A stretch of 64,000 nucleotides of DNA, from positions 1-64,000 of the forward strand of contig JABGPL010000008.1 in NCBI GenBank assembly GCA_018644935.1, read 5' to 3'. A program made the translations under genes and the position numbers. Of the stretch, positions 28,078 to 38,630 are shown in pieces (positions within the stretch are counted from its first letter, which is position 1; every line of letters begins with the position of its first letter). The notes beneath the pieces are model-generated. The model saw only the letters and a program-made list of their open reading frames with translations. It was not told the origin of the DNA and did not search any database. The stretch is from Calditrichota bacterium (GTDB taxonomy: Bacteria; Electryoneota; AABM5-125-24; Hatepunaeales; Hatepunaeaceae).

Positions 28078-29409
28078 ATGCTGGAAAAATTTAGAAATAT
28101 CTTCAAGATCCCTGATCTTAAACGACGAATTCTTTTCACCCTGTTAGTCTTTGTAGTCTACCGAATCGGTGGTCACGTTCCCGTACCGGGAATAAATGCT
28201 ATGGCACTCGGTGAATTCCTGCAAATGCAGCAGAACACTCTGTTCGGATTATATGATATGTTTGCCGGAGGTAACTTCGGTAGAGCTACCGTTTTTGCTC
28301 TCGGTATCATGCCATATATTAGTGCATCAATTATTCTACAGTTAATGGGCACAGTAATGCCTGCACTGCAGAAATTGCAGCAGGAAGGTGAAGAGGGTCG
28401 AAAAAAGATAACTCAGTGGACTCGCTACCTGACTGTTGGTATCGCTGGAGCACAGTCCGTTGGTGTCAGCATCTTTTTAACTCAAATTCCCGCAACCCAA
28501 AGTGGATTGATAGTTGTACCCAATCCAGGATTAGGCTTCGCATTACTTACAGTGCTGACTCTTACATCCGGTACTATTTTTATTATGTGGCTGGGGGAGC
28601 AAATTACCGAAAGAGGTATTGGTAACGGGATAAGTCTTCTCATCTTTATCGGGATTATTGATCGTCTCCCATATGCCTTGATGGATGAAGTTCAACTGCT
28701 AAATAAAGGTCTTAGAAGTCCAATAGAGGAACTTTTCCTATTCGGATTGATGTTCCTTACAATTGCCGCAGTTGTCGGAATCACTCAGGGACAACGGAAG
28801 ATTTCTGTACAATATGCTAAAAAGGTTGTCGGACGAAGGGTTTATGGTGGTCAGTCCACTCATATCCCCCTACGTGTAAATACTGCGGGCGTAATGCCCA
28901 TTATTTTCGCACAGACCATCATGTTTGTGCCGTCCACCGCAGCAACATTTCTTCCAGAAGGTGCATTCAGGGAATGGTTGAATACTGCATTCACGTTCCA
29001 GTCATACACCTATATGATCTTTTACATGCTTTTAATTATCTTCTTCACCTATTTTTATACTGCAATAGCTATCAACCCAGTTGATATGGCTAATAATCTG
29101 AAGAAGCAGGGGGGATTGATTCCTTCCGTAAAACCTGGAAAAAGAACCGCGGAATATATTGACAATATCCTGACGAGGATTACTCTTCCTGGAGCAATTT
29201 TCCTTGGATTAATTGCAATCTTTCCTGCAATTATAACGAAACAGATGAATGTTTCGTATAATTTCGCATCATTCTTTGGTGGCACTGGTTTGTTAATTAT
29301 GGTCGGTGTCTCTCTTGACACTCTCCAACAGATAGAGTCTCATTTGCTGATGCGCCATTACGATGGTCTTATGAAATCAGGAAAACTTCGTGGTCGACGC
29401 CGCGGTTAA
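28078..29409 (+). CDS. secY: Protein translocase channel subunit SecY
   Basis: The channel of the Sec translocon, 443 residues with ten expected membrane helices. Recognisable are the N-terminal RRILFTLLVFVVYRIGGHVPVPGI, the plug-region FAGGNFGRATVFALGIMPYI, and the cytoplasmic loop QGQRKISVQYAKKVVGRR used for ribosome and SecA contact (key residues QxxRKIxVQYAK). The start is ATG 28078. It partners SecE at 973. adk follows by 36 bp. Confidence 0.97.
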   Translation: MLEKFRNIFKIPDLKRRILFTLLVFVVYRIGGHVPVPGINAMALGEFLQMQQNTLFGLYDMFAGGNFGRATVFALGIMPYISASIILQLMGTVMPALQKLQQEGEEGRKKITQWTRYLTVGIAGAQSVGVSIFLTQIPATQSGLIVVPNPGLGFALLTVLTLTSGTIFIMWLGEQITERGIGNGISLLIFIGIIDRLPYALMDEVQLLNKGLRSPIEELFLFGLMFLTIAAVVGITQGQRKISVQYAKKVVGRRVYGGQSTHIPLRVNTAGVMPIIFAQTIMFVPSTAATFLPEGAFREWLNTAFTFQSYTYMIFYMLLIIFFTYFYTAIAINPVDMANNLKKQGGLIPSVKPGKRTAEYIDNILTRITLPGAIFLGLIAIFPAIITKQMNVSYNFASFFGGTGLLIMVGVSLDTLQQIESHLLMRHYDGLMKSGKLRGRRRG

Positions 29410-29445
29410 CGAAACAAAAGAACAACTTTAGTCAAGAGGCTAAAT

Positions 29446-30072
29446 ATGATCCTGATCTTACTTGGTGCTCCTGGAGCCGGAAAAGGCACCCAGGCTGAAA
29501 GAATAAAAGCACACTTTGATATGCAACACCTGTCAACAGGTGATTTACTTAGAGCTGCTGTAAAAGAAGGCAGTGAGTTGGGAAAACTTGCAAAAGACTA
29601 TATGGATGGCGGGAAACTTGTTCCCGATGATGTGATACTAGGAATCATAAACGATTATATGAAAGCAAACGAAGGCGCGGGGATTCTGTTTGACGGATTC
29701 CCAAGAACGGTTGCACAGGCTGAAGGACTTGATGGTTTTTTGAAGGATGCGGAAGTTAAAGTGGTTTCACTTGAAATAGAAGATGAGGTTGTAATCAACC
29801 GCCTATCTTCTCGCAGGTCTTGCCGGGCTTGTGGTCGAGTCTACAACCCAGCATTAGGGATTAAACCAGCTGGTGACGCATGCGAATGCGGCGGTGAGAT
29901 TTACCAGCGTGATGATGATCGTTCTGAAACAATCGCGAATCGGTTGAATATTTTCCATACTCAGACTGAACCGATAATCGAATTCTATGGTGCCCGAAAA
30001 GTACTTTATAAGGTGAATGGAAATGGTGCCCCGGATGAGATTTTTAAGAGAGTGAAGGAAACTCTCGTTTGA
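29446..30072 (+). CDS. adk: Adenylate kinase with a zinc-type LID
   Basis: Interconverts ATP + AMP and 2 ADP. It is 208 residues. The P-loop GAPGAGKGTQ is at residues 7-16, with the AMP site LSTGDLLRAA and FDGFPRTVAQA. The LID carries four Cys (CRAC near residues 127-130 and CEC near 147-149), as in zinc-containing long-type kinases. The second pair is spaced C-x-C instead of the usual C-x2-C. The start is ATG 29446. It overlaps map by 4 bp. Confidence 0.96.
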   Translation: MILILLGAPGAGKGTQAERIKAHFDMQHLSTGDLLRAAVKEGSELGKLAKDYMDGGKLVPDDVILGIINDYMKANEGAGILFDGFPRTVAQAEGLDGFLKDAEVKVVSLEIEDEVVINRLSSRRSCRACGRVYNPALGIKPAGDACECGGEIYQRDDDRSETIANRLNIFHTQTEPIIEFYGARKVLYKVNGNGAPDEIFKRVKETLV

Positions 30073-30893
30073 TAAAGCTTCGCAGTCCTCGAGATATAGA
30101 AAAAATGCGCCGAGCAGGGGCATTATTGGCGAAGTCATTTGTAAAAGTATTTGACCACGTTTCCCCCGGTGCAGTTACTCAGGATCTCGATTCAGTTATT
30201 GAAGAGGCGATTCTGCAAGCGGGTGCGATCCCTGCCTTCAAAGGTTACAGTGGAGGCGGGACAAAGAAGTTTCCAGCGACGACATGTATTTCCGTTGATG
30301 AAGAAATCGTACATGGAATACCTTCACAAAGAAGCATAAAAGATGGTCAGATAGTTGGTATCGACGCTGGCTTAAAACTGGATGGTTGGTTCTCGGATAT
30401 GGCATGTAGTTTTCTGGTTGGAGAAGTAGATAAGAAACGGCAGAAACTATGGAATATTACTCGAGAAGCGCTTTATGCAGGTATTGAACAGGCAAGACCG
30501 GGGAATTATCTTCTTGACGTCTCTGGTGCAATTCAGGATCATGTAGAAAAAAGCGGTTTTGGAATAATCCGGGACCTTGTTGGACACGGAATTGGACAGG
30601 AATTGCACGAAGAACCACAGGTGCCGAATTATCGTCAGAGTATGAAGAGTTTAAAACTCCGTTCCGGGATGACATTTGCAATTGAACCGATGGTATCGAT
30701 TGGTGATTGGAGAATAAAGACATTGCGTGATGGTTGGACTGCAATTACGCGTGACAGGTCACCAGCCGGTCATTTTGAACATACGGTACTCGTGACAGAT
30801 GGAGAACCGCTGATTTTAACCAGACTTGAAGATGGTCGAGACCCATGGGATGTTCTCGGTCAAATGTATTCAAGTCTACGCAGCAAGGAATAG
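30069..30893 (+). CDS. map: Methionine aminopeptidase, type I
   Basis: Removes the N-terminal Met from nascent proteins. It is 274 residues. The dinuclear metal ligands of the pita-bread fold are all present: Asp in VGIDAGLKL (near 99), Asp in WFSDMAC (near 110), His in VGHGIGQELHEEP (near 174), Glu in FAIEPMV (near 207) and Glu in GHFEHTVLV (near 238). The start is TTG 30069, overlapping the adk stop as TTGA, so translation is probably coupled. The adk-map-infA order is standard. About 20 residues at the C-terminus go beyond the minimal enzyme. Confidence 0.96.
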   Translation: MIKLRSPRDIEKMRRAGALLAKSFVKVFDHVSPGAVTQDLDSVIEEAILQAGAIPAFKGYSGGGTKKFPATTCISVDEEIVHGIPSQRSIKDGQIVGIDAGLKLDGWFSDMACSFLVGEVDKKRQKLWNITREALYAGIEQARPGNYLLDVSGAIQDHVEKSGFGIIRDLVGHGIGQELHEEPQVPNYRQSMKSLKLRSGMTFAIEPMVSIGDWRIKTLRDGWTAITRDRSPAGHFEHTVLVTDGEPLILTRLEDGRDPWDVLGQMYSSLRSKE

Positions 30894-30896
30894 ATT

Positions 30897-31115
30897 TTGC
30901 CGAAAGAAGAAGCAATCAAAGTTGATGGAGTTGTTACTGAAACTCTGCCAAATGCAACTTTTCAGGTTAAGCTTGAAAAAGGTCATACAGTTCTGGCTCA
31001 TATTTCCGGTAAGATGAGGATGCACTATATAAAGATTCTCCCTGGGGATAAAGTAACCATAGAATTGTCACCCTACGATTTAAATCGCGGTAGAATTGTT
31101 TACCGTTACAAGTGA
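30897..31115 (+). CDS. infA: Translation initiation factor IF-1
   Basis: 72-residue OB-fold factor that blocks the 30S A site during initiation. It starts [20 protein letters not shown] and ends [13 protein letters not shown], both diagnostic. TTG 30897 is the start, 3 bp after the map stop; no other codon fits. rpmJ follows by 10 bp. Confidence 0.96.
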   Translation: MPKEEAIKVDGVVTETLPNATFQVKLEKGHTVLAHISGKMRMHYIKILPGDKVTIELSPYDLNRGRIVYRYK

Positions 31116-31125
31116 AGGATAAGAA

Positions 31126-31239
31126 ATGAAAGTACAAGCCTCAGTCAGGCGTATATGTGATAATTGTAAAATCGTTCGCAGGAAAGGTGCAGTTCGAGTG
31201 ATTTGCAAGAATCCGAAACACAAGCAACGCCAGGGTTAG
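31126..31239 (+). CDS. rpmJ: 50S ribosomal protein L36
   Basis: 37-residue protein starting [15 protein letters not shown]. It has a zinc site C-x2-C...C-x4-H (Cys 11, 14, 27 and His 32) and ends KHKQRQG. ATG 31126 is preceded by AAGGATAAG. It is the zinc-binding form, consistent with the zinc forms of L33 and S14 here. An 84-bp gap follows before rpsM. Confidence 0.95.
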   Translation: MKVQASVRRICDNCKIVRRKGAVRVICKNPKHKQRQG

Positions 31240-31323
31240 GGAAGTTAAAGAAGTTTTTGCTTATTTGCGAAGACCTAACTATGGCGACATGAAGTTGTCT
31301 TAATTTGAATGTAAGGAGTTACA

Positions 31324-31692
31324 ATGCCTCGCATCGCTGGCGTTGACTTACCGCGAAATAAGCGGATTGAAATTGCACTGACGTACATATTTGGCATCGG
31401 TCGCAAAAATTCTCATGAAATACTGACCAAAGCAAAGATTGACTTTGGAAAGAGTTCAGATGATTTGAATGAAAAGCAAGTGAAGCAAATTCGCGATATA
31501 ATCAATGAAGATTATAAAGTTGAAGGACCTTTGCGTACTGAAATTCAAATGAACATTAAGCGCTTGATTGACATCGGTAGTTACCGAGGTTATCGTCACA
31601 AGCGAGGTCTTCCGGCCCATGGTCAGAATACGAGAAATAATGCCCGTACACGTCGCAGCAAGCGACGTTCGTCACCGGCCAATAAGAAGTAA
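31324..31692 (+). CDS. rpsM: 30S ribosomal protein S13
   Basis: Head protein contacting tRNA and 50S bridges. It is 122 residues, with [26 protein letters not shown] at the N-terminus (key residues [14 protein letters not shown]) and the C-terminal basic [14 protein letters not shown] tail. The start is ATG 31324 after AAGGAG. It is the first gene of the alpha cluster. Confidence 0.97.
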   Translation: MPRIAGVDLPRNKRIEIALTYIFGIGRKNSHEILTKAKIDFGKSSDDLNEKQVKQIRDIINEDYKVEGPLRTEIQMNIKRLIDIGSYRGYRHKRGLPAHGQNTRNNARTRRSKRRSSPANKK

Positions 31693-31718
31693 TCAATCGT
31701 TACTAATGGAAGGATATC

Positions 31719-32111
31719 GTGGCTAAAGGCGATAAGAGAAAATCCTCGAAGAAAAAGGAAAAGGTTGACGCAGTTGGGGTTGTTTATATCAAAGCTTCGT
31801 TCAACAATACCCTGATTACAATAACCGACACATTCGGTAATGTGATTGTATGGTCATCGGCTGGTCGAGTGGGATTTAAAGGTTCACGGAAAAGTACTCC
31901 TTTTGCTGCTCAACAAGCAGCGAGTACTGCCGCAAAAACAGCTATGGATATGGGGCTTCAGAAGGTGTCTATTGAAGTAAAGGGACCCGGTTCAGGACGT
32001 GAATCTGCAATCAGGTCACTCGAAGGTGCAGGATTGATGATTACATCGATTCATGATGTAACTCCCCTGCCCCACAATGGGTGTCGACCCAAGAAAAAAC
32101 GTCGGATTTAA
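31719..32111 (+). CDS. rpsK: 30S ribosomal protein S11
   Basis: Platform protein lining the mRNA path. It is 130 residues, with a basic N-terminus ([13 protein letters not shown]) before [18 protein letters not shown], and the C-terminal [18 protein letters not shown]. The start is GTG 31719, with GGAAGGA upstream. Typical apart from the slightly long Lys-rich start. Confidence 0.96.
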   Translation: MAKGDKRKSSKKKEKVDAVGVVYIKASFNNTLITITDTFGNVIVWSSAGRVGFKGSRKSTPFAAQQAASTAAKTAMDMGLQKVSIEVKGPGSGRESAIRSLEGAGLMITSIHDVTPLPHNGCRPKKKRRI

Positions 32112-32154
32112 ACCGGCATTTTTATAATAGAAAGAAGATTTGACAGGAGAATAA

Positions 32155-32784
32155 ATGGCTCGCTATACGGGCTCGGTTTGCAAGTTATGCCGACGTGAAG
32201 GTGAGAAACTGTTTCTGAAAGGTGAAAGGTGCTTTGCAGCGAAATGTTCGTTTGATCGCCGCAATTACGCACCTGGACAACATGGTCAGAACCGGCGTTT
32301 CAAGCAATCCAACTACGGGCTGCAGTTACGGGAAAAGCAGAAAATCCGGCGTACATATGGTTTGTTGGAAAAGCAATTCCGGAATAACTACGAAAAAGCC
32401 GAACGCGAAAAAGGCGTCACTGGTGAGAGGATGTTGATGCGGTTGGAGAGTCGGTTGGACGTTTGTGTTTACAGACTTGGACTTGCTCCATCTCTTAAAG
32501 GTGCCCGTCAATTCGTTTCACACGGACACGTTACCGTGAACACGCGTAAAGTTGACATCCCATCTTATATGTTAAGACCGGGAGATAAAATCCAGATTCG
32601 TGCGCAATCACGAAAAATGGATATCATTCATAATTCAATGCAGCGCGTCAGAGAAAACAGGATGGTTCCTTATTTGTCTTTGGATAAGGCAAAAATGGAA
32701 GGTGAATTCCTGTCTCTTCCCAAGCGAGATGAAATCCCGATTACAGCTCGCGAACAACTTGTAGTTGAGTTATACTCACGTTAA
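32155..32784 (+). CDS. rpsD: 30S ribosomal protein S4 (zinc-binding form)
   Basis: Assembly-initiating 16S protein. It is 209 residues, with four Cys near the N-terminus (C-x2-C-x13-C-x4-C, residues about 9-31), the zinc-type N-domain. The S4 RNA-binding domain follows (MRLESRLDVCVYRLGLAPS, then ARQFVSHGHVTVN). The start is ATG 32155, with AGGAGA upstream. Confidence 0.97.
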   Translation: MARYTGSVCKLCRREGEKLFLKGERCFAAKCSFDRRNYAPGQHGQNRRFKQSNYGLQLREKQKIRRTYGLLEKQFRNNYEKAEREKGVTGERMLMRLESRLDVCVYRLGLAPSLKGARQFVSHGHVTVNTRKVDIPSYMLRPGDKIQIRAQSRKMDIIHNSMQRVRENRMVPYLSLDKAKMEGEFLSLPKRDEIPITAREQLVVELYSR

Positions 32785-32815
32785 TACGCCATAATTTTGT
32801 GGAGGACCGATCGGT

Positions 32816-33820
32816 ATGAACGGAAGTAACTTCCAAATGCCGGAATCGATCGAAGTTGATCATACTACGTATCAAACAACGTATGGTAAATTTGTAATCC
32901 AACCGTTAGAACGCGGGTACGGAATTACAATTGGAAATGCCATACGACGTGTATTGCTATCTTCACTACCCGGTGCGGCTATTGCATCGATCCAGGTAAA
33001 TGGCATCCAGCATGAGTTCAGCACAATTCCTGGAGTTAAGGAAGATGTGATGGAAATCGTGCTTGCTTTAAAAGGAGTTCGACTCAAGCTTTTAAACAGG
33101 CAGCCGGATAAAATAAAAATGCGCCTTGAAGGTCCTATGGAACTAACGGCGCGTGATCTTCAAGTCGGACAAACCGATTTTGAAGTTTTAAATCCGGATC
33201 ATGTTCTGGCACATTTGGGCGAGGATGCAGATGTTAATCTGGAATTGACGATTAAATCAGGTCGCGGTTATGTTCCTTCAGAGGAAAACCGGGAAGCTGA
33301 TATGCCACTTGGCACAATTCCAATTGACACTATTTACACGCCCATAGAAAAAGTGAAGTTCTCAGTCGAAAATACAAGAGTTGGTCATAAGACCGATTAT
33401 GAAAGACTAATTCTTGAAGTATGGACTGATGGATCAATCACACCGGATGATGCACTTACCCATGCCGGAAAAATTGTACGTGACCACATTCAGCTCTTTA
33501 TCAATTTCGAGCTCGTTCCGAGCGAAGATGAAAGTGAGATAGAAACTGATGAGGAAATATTACGTATCCGACGACTGCTTCGTAAACCAGTTGATGAACT
33601 TGAGTTGACTGTCAGAGCTGCAAACTGCCTGAAAGAAGCTAGAATTCGTACTATCTCAGATCTCGTCTGTCATGATGAAGCAGAGATGTTGAAATTCAAG
33701 AACTTTGGACGCAAATCATTGAATGAACTGACCGTGATCCTAACACAGCACGGTTTGTCGTTTGGATTTGACATTGATAAGTATCTTGGGTCCAACGCAC
33801 TTAAAATGACTAATCCTTAA
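32816..33820 (+). CDS. rpoA: DNA-directed RNA polymerase subunit alpha
   Basis: Assembly and regulatory subunit, 334 residues. The N-terminal dimerisation domain shows FVIQPLERGYGITIGNAIRRVLLSS (key residues LERGYG, TIGNAIRRVLL). The C-terminal helix-hairpin domain shows VRAANCLKEARIRTISDLV and KNFGRKSLNEL; this is the part that contacts UP elements and activators. The start is ATG 32816 after GGAGG. Confidence 0.97.
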   Translation: MNGSNFQMPESIEVDHTTYQTTYGKFVIQPLERGYGITIGNAIRRVLLSSLPGAAIASIQVNGIQHEFSTIPGVKEDVMEIVLALKGVRLKLLNRQPDKIKMRLEGPMELTARDLQVGQTDFEVLNPDHVLAHLGEDADVNLELTIKSGRGYVPSEENREADMPLGTIPIDTIYTPIEKVKFSVENTRVGHKTDYERLILEVWTDGSITPDDALTHAGKIVRDHIQLFINFELVPSEDESEIETDEEILRIRRLLRKPVDELELTVRAANCLKEARIRTISDLVCHDEAEMLKFKNFGRKSLNELTVILTQHGLSFGFDIDKYLGSNALKMTNP

Positions 33821-33864
33821 GGAACGGACTTCTCGAAAAAGATAGAGAATCCTGAAAATACAAA

Positions 33865-34452
33865 ATGCGACACTTAAATCGAAAAGCACACTTAAACCGC
33901 ACAGCAGCACATAGAAAAGCACTCTTTGGTAACCTTTCCGCGGCACTGTTTACACATAAACGCATCGTTACGACTCTCGGCAAGGCAAGATATGCACGTC
34001 GATTCGCTGAAAGAATGATAACATTTGCACGACGCGGAGATGTAGCTGCCCGTCGGCATGTTATGAGATATGTGCAGGATAAGCTTGCGGTGAAAACATT
34101 GTTTGATGATTTGGGACCTCATTTCAAGAATCGAGATGGCGGCTATACCAGAATAATCAAACTTGGCACCAGACGTGGTGACGCTGCTCCAATGGCGTTA
34201 ATAGAGTTGGTCGGCTTTGACGATATCTCAACGACAGATACCAAAGTCGAAACTAAGTCACGTTTGAAAGCTTCTCAGAAGAAGGCTGTTGAGGAAAAAG
34301 TATCCCCTGAAGCTGCCGTAAAGGAAGAGGATGTAGCGAAGGAAGAAGTCATTGCTACAGAATCTGAACCTGATGTTGTTGAAACAACACCGGAAGAATC
34401 GGTGGAAGAGCCGAAGCCCGAAGACTCAAAAGAAGAATCCTCTGAAAAATAG
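33865..34452 (+). CDS. rplQ: 50S ribosomal protein L17 with a long acidic C-terminal tail
   Basis: The first 115-120 residues are an ordinary L17 (MRHLNRKAHLNRTAAHRKAL, TTLGKARYARRFAER, GGYTRIIKLGTRRGDAAPMA). About 75 further residues are dominated by Glu, Lys, Val, Ser and Pro (for example KEEDVAKEEVIATESEP) and look disordered. E. coli L17 has 127 residues, this one 195. The start is ATG 33865. It is the last gene of the superoperon, 30 bp before the terminator. Confidence 0.95.
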   Translation: MRHLNRKAHLNRTAAHRKALFGNLSAALFTHKRIVTTLGKARYARRFAERMITFARRGDVAARRHVMRYVQDKLAVKTLFDDLGPHFKNRDGGYTRIIKLGTRRGDAAPMALIELVGFDDISTTDTKVETKSRLKASQKKAVEEKVSPEAAVKEEDVAKEEVIATESEPDVVETTPEESVEEPKPEDSKEESSEK

Positions 34453-34482
34453 AGTTAGAACAACTTCTTGTAGCAATTTATT

Positions 34483-34513
34483 AAAAAAGCAACCGATTTT
34501 CGGTTGCTTTTTT
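34483..34513. terminator. Bidirectional intrinsic terminator
   Basis: A 13-bp perfect stem AAAAAAGCAACCG (34483-34495) / CGGTTGCTTTTTT (34501-34513) with loop ATTTT. The flanking A and T tracts let it work for rplQ on the + strand and for the XRE gene on the - strand, which ends at 34537. Confidence 0.9.
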
Positions 34514-34536
34514 AATCTCATCCTGTATGAATCCCA

Positions 34537-35067
34537 TCACTTTCTATGTGTAGATAACCTTTCTCGAAAAGATGACACATTTATGAGTAATGAATGTTCC
34601 CGAGCTGTAATTGTAGCAGAACTGAATAGCTCAAGATGCAAGGTGTCACCAGGTATAAGTGAAGCACTTCTTTCAGTCGAACTTATATCAACCCGCCCGA
34701 AAACTAAATGAAGACTGATCAAGATACCAGGTGCAGACTGCAATTGCTTTTCAATTCCCGCACTCATTTCTATTCTATTCATACTCGGTAAGTTCTTCTG
34801 TCGAAGCTTGCGAGGTGATGGGCGTTGCCGCGAGGAAAACGTTCGAACCAATTGAAACAATCCAACTTCATGAGGACCGATAAGGTACTGAATTGGCACC
34901 TCGAGTGCGGCACTCAGTTCAATGATCGTGGTTATTTTTGGATCAAATGCATCGTGTTCAATGTTGTGAATTGTAACTGCAGTGACACTTGTCTCCGCTG
35001 CGAGTTGTGCCAGTGTCAACTTGCGTTCAATACGCAGTGTCCGGATTTTTTCACCTAATCCAGTCAT
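34537..35067 (-). CDS. XRE-family DNA-binding regulator with a C-terminal sensor-like domain
   Basis: 176 residues. Residues 4-62 form a Cro/CI-type helix-turn-helix (KLTLAQLAAETSVTAVTIHN is the HTH core), followed by ELSAALEVPIQYLIG, typical of XRE regulators. A basic linker leads to about 75 beta-rich residues (ILISLHLVFGRVD, then LIPGDTLHLELFSSATI) that resemble a cupin-type sensor in layout, but no metal-binding His cluster is seen. It is 24 bp downstream of the ftsB-like gene, so it is probably co-transcribed with eno-ftsB. Its target is unknown. Confidence 0.8.
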   Translation of the reverse strand: MTGLGEKIRTLRIERKLTLAQLAAETSVTAVTIHNIEHDAFDPKITTIIELSAALEVPIQYLIGPHEVGLFQLVRTFSSRQRPSPRKLRQKNLPSMNRIEMSAGIEKQLQSAPGILISLHLVFGRVDISSTERSASLIPGDTLHLELFSSATITAREHSLLINVSSFRERLSTHRK

Positions 35068-35091
35068 GAATTAGGTCTACGATGGATGTGA

Positions 35092-36706
<1,615 letters not shown>

Positions 36707-36845
36707 TCATCCAGTATTTTTTTTGTTTAAATGCGCGGTTACTGCTCAATCGGTATCCTAAAATAGGTAAAAAAGCAGCACTTTTACAATTCCGCTGATT
36801 TCCAGTTGCGACGTTGCCCGAATTGTAACAATGTAAAATCAAACC

Positions 36846-37229
36846 CTATTCCTCATCGTAATAATCGTAATCACCTTCTGAAGACCCAGGAAGTTCTTCG
36901 ATTATCAATTTAATGATGCTCATGGCTTCATCAAACTCAGGTTCCAGAACATACACCTGTGAGTTTGAGCTTAAATAATTACCTCGTCCAGCTGAAGCAG
37001 CAGACCCTCTATTAGAAATTGAATACGCAGGGATGCCCTCACGCATTAACAATTCTACTGCCATATTAGCATACAGGTATTCGGGAAAGGTGTGTAACTC
37101 AATCCAATCACCATCATCGCATCCTTCCGGAATATCTAAAGGAGTGTCAGTAATCAGATCAACGCCACAATCTGAACACACGTCAAAAGTAACTGTGTAC
37201 TCAGCACTGCATTTTGGGCAAAATACCAT
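36846..37229 (-). CDS. Zinc-ribbon plus DUF2007-like small protein
   Basis: 127 residues. Two CxxC knuckles at the N-terminus (CPKC at 4-7 and CSDC at 18-21) make a zinc ribbon. The C-terminal part (ELHTFPEYLYANMAVELLMREGIPAY; key residues YANMAVELL, EGIPAY) followed by VYVLEPEFDEAMSIIKL matches the layout of DUF2007, described as a putative signal-transducing domain. It ends in an acidic tail. It is a monocistronic minus-strand gene between eno and a divergent lipoprotein gene. The function is unknown. Confidence 0.75.
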   Translation of the reverse strand: MVFCPKCSAEYTVTFDVCSDCGVDLITDTPLDIPEGCDDGDWIELHTFPEYLYANMAVELLMREGIPAYSISNRGSAASAGRGNYLSSNSQVYVLEPEFDEAMSIIKLIIEELPGSSEGDYDYYDEE

Positions 37230-37438
37230 GTAAAATCCGAATAATTACTTTGTCAATCTTATTGGATGAAGTCAGGTTTGATTAAATTCAAAATCAAATC
37301 AGGATTACATTTTAATATTGCAAATATAGAATAACAAGTGTTTTCAGCACACAACTTGAAAATATGTTGGAAAAACTGACGTAACCAATAAAATTGTGTT
37401 GACTATTCAAATCCATTTACAAGAATGCAAATATCAAC

Positions 37439-37467
37439 TTGACACTACCCTCACAGAAGGATATATT
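37439..37467 (+). promoter_or_regulatory. Candidate sigma70 promoter for the 37.5 kb operon
   Basis: TTGACA (37439-37444), a 17-bp spacer and TATATT (37462-37467), about 50 bp before the TTG of the lipoprotein gene, in the 288-bp divergent gap 37230-37517. This is one of the closest consensus matches in the window. Confidence 0.6.
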
Positions 37468-37517
37468 AAAATGATAGATTAGATCAAGAATGTAAAAACA
37501 TTCCAATTTCACAAAAC

Positions 37518-38630
37518 TTGAGTTCCACTCTGAAATCAACAACTCAACATTTACTTGTTGCAGTCTATGTTTTGATCTGCCTGTTTGGTTTTGGTTGTAA
37601 TGCACCAAGAGATAGCCAGTATGATCCGGCAAGCCCTTCTTACAATGCCCCGCAAGCTCCTGATGCAATTTCAGACCTGACACTGGTCAGTTTTACAGGC
37701 CTAAATTGCCAAATTAGCTGGACAGCACCGGAAGGGGCGTTCCAATATGTTCTATACTATGGTCCAAAAGACTGGGATGGAGTAAAACTTGAAATTGCTA
37801 CCAGATATACGGGGAATCTGCCGGGTGTCAAGCCTCCCGGAGAAACACAGTCCATCTGGATTAATCAGAATTTCCCTGATACCCTCAATTGGTCTATGTA
37901 CAGCTACTCTGAGGAAGAATTACTTTCTCCCGGATCGAATGCTCTATTAATTGAAACTCCATCAGTTGATTCTCCAGCTGAAATATCCGGAACATTGAAA
38001 TCAAAACGCTACGATCGCTGGGGGATTTTGTTAGATCTAATCACTCTTGAGGTCGAAGCAGAAGTATTTGATGAGGATGGAATTGATTCCGTCTGGGTTC
38101 AATATGAATCAACCAATATTGGGCTCTTAGCATTGCAGGAAGATGGTTATCATTACTTTGCAGAGTTTCCGTCGAATGATAGTCTTCCCGGACGTAATGT
38201 CGAAGCTATTGTTGGGCATCCATTTACAATATGGTCCAGAGATGTGAGGGGAGGAGTTTCTGTATCAGAGGAATTAAAACTGATCAGAGTTCTAACTTAC
38301 TGTCCTCAAACATATGAATTGCCTGCAGATACTCTCGATGGAGATCCGACGTTTACCTGGGAGATTTATGACTCCAGGTATTCATATACATACACTATTC
38401 AGGTTATACACATCACTGACCCAGAGACCTACAATTCAAGAGTAGTCTTTGCTGATTCTCTGCTCAATATAGAGACTGTTAGTTATACAATTCATCGGGT
38501 AGGCAGCAATAATCCATTACCCGAGGATCCCAAATATTTGTTATGGTCGGTTTCTGTTGTTGATGATTTTGGCAACACAGCCCGTTCAGTGGAAGGTAAA
38601 TTTAATTTGAAGCCATATGTCGAAGAGTAA
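37518..38630 (+). CDS. Putative lipoprotein with fibronectin-like domains
   Basis: 370 residues. The N-terminal signal (HLLVAVYVLICLFGFGC) has a Cys near residue 27 as probable lipidation site; the lipobox GFGC is slightly off consensus. Next is a Pro/Asp/Ala linker and a fibronectin-III-like segment (PDAISDLTLVSFTGLNCQISW, where the DLTL and ISW strands are typical; not quoted further). Two beta-rich regions follow, one with VEAEVFDEDGIDSVWVQYES. It ends in KPYVEE, overlapping the next gene by 14 bp. The start is TTG 37518. The precise family is not recognised. It is probably an outer-membrane-anchored, periplasmic or surface protein. Co-transcription with the sigma54 activator is likely. 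Confidence 0.75.
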   Translation: MSSTLKSTTQHLLVAVYVLICLFGFGCNAPRDSQYDPASPSYNAPQAPDAISDLTLVSFTGLNCQISWTAPEGAFQYVLYYGPKDWDGVKLEIATRYTGNLPGVKPPGETQSIWINQNFPDTLNWSMYSYSEEELLSPGSNALLIETPSVDSPAEISGTLKSKRYDRWGILLDLITLEVEAEVFDEDGIDSVWVQYESTNIGLLALQEDGYHYFAEFPSNDSLPGRNVEAIVGHPFTIWSRDVRGGVSVSEELKLIRVLTYCPQTYELPADTLDGDPTFTWEIYDSRYSYTYTIQVIHITDPETYNSRVVFADSLLNIETVSYTIHRVGSNNPLPEDPKYLLWSVSVVDDFGNTARSVEGKFNLKPYVEE

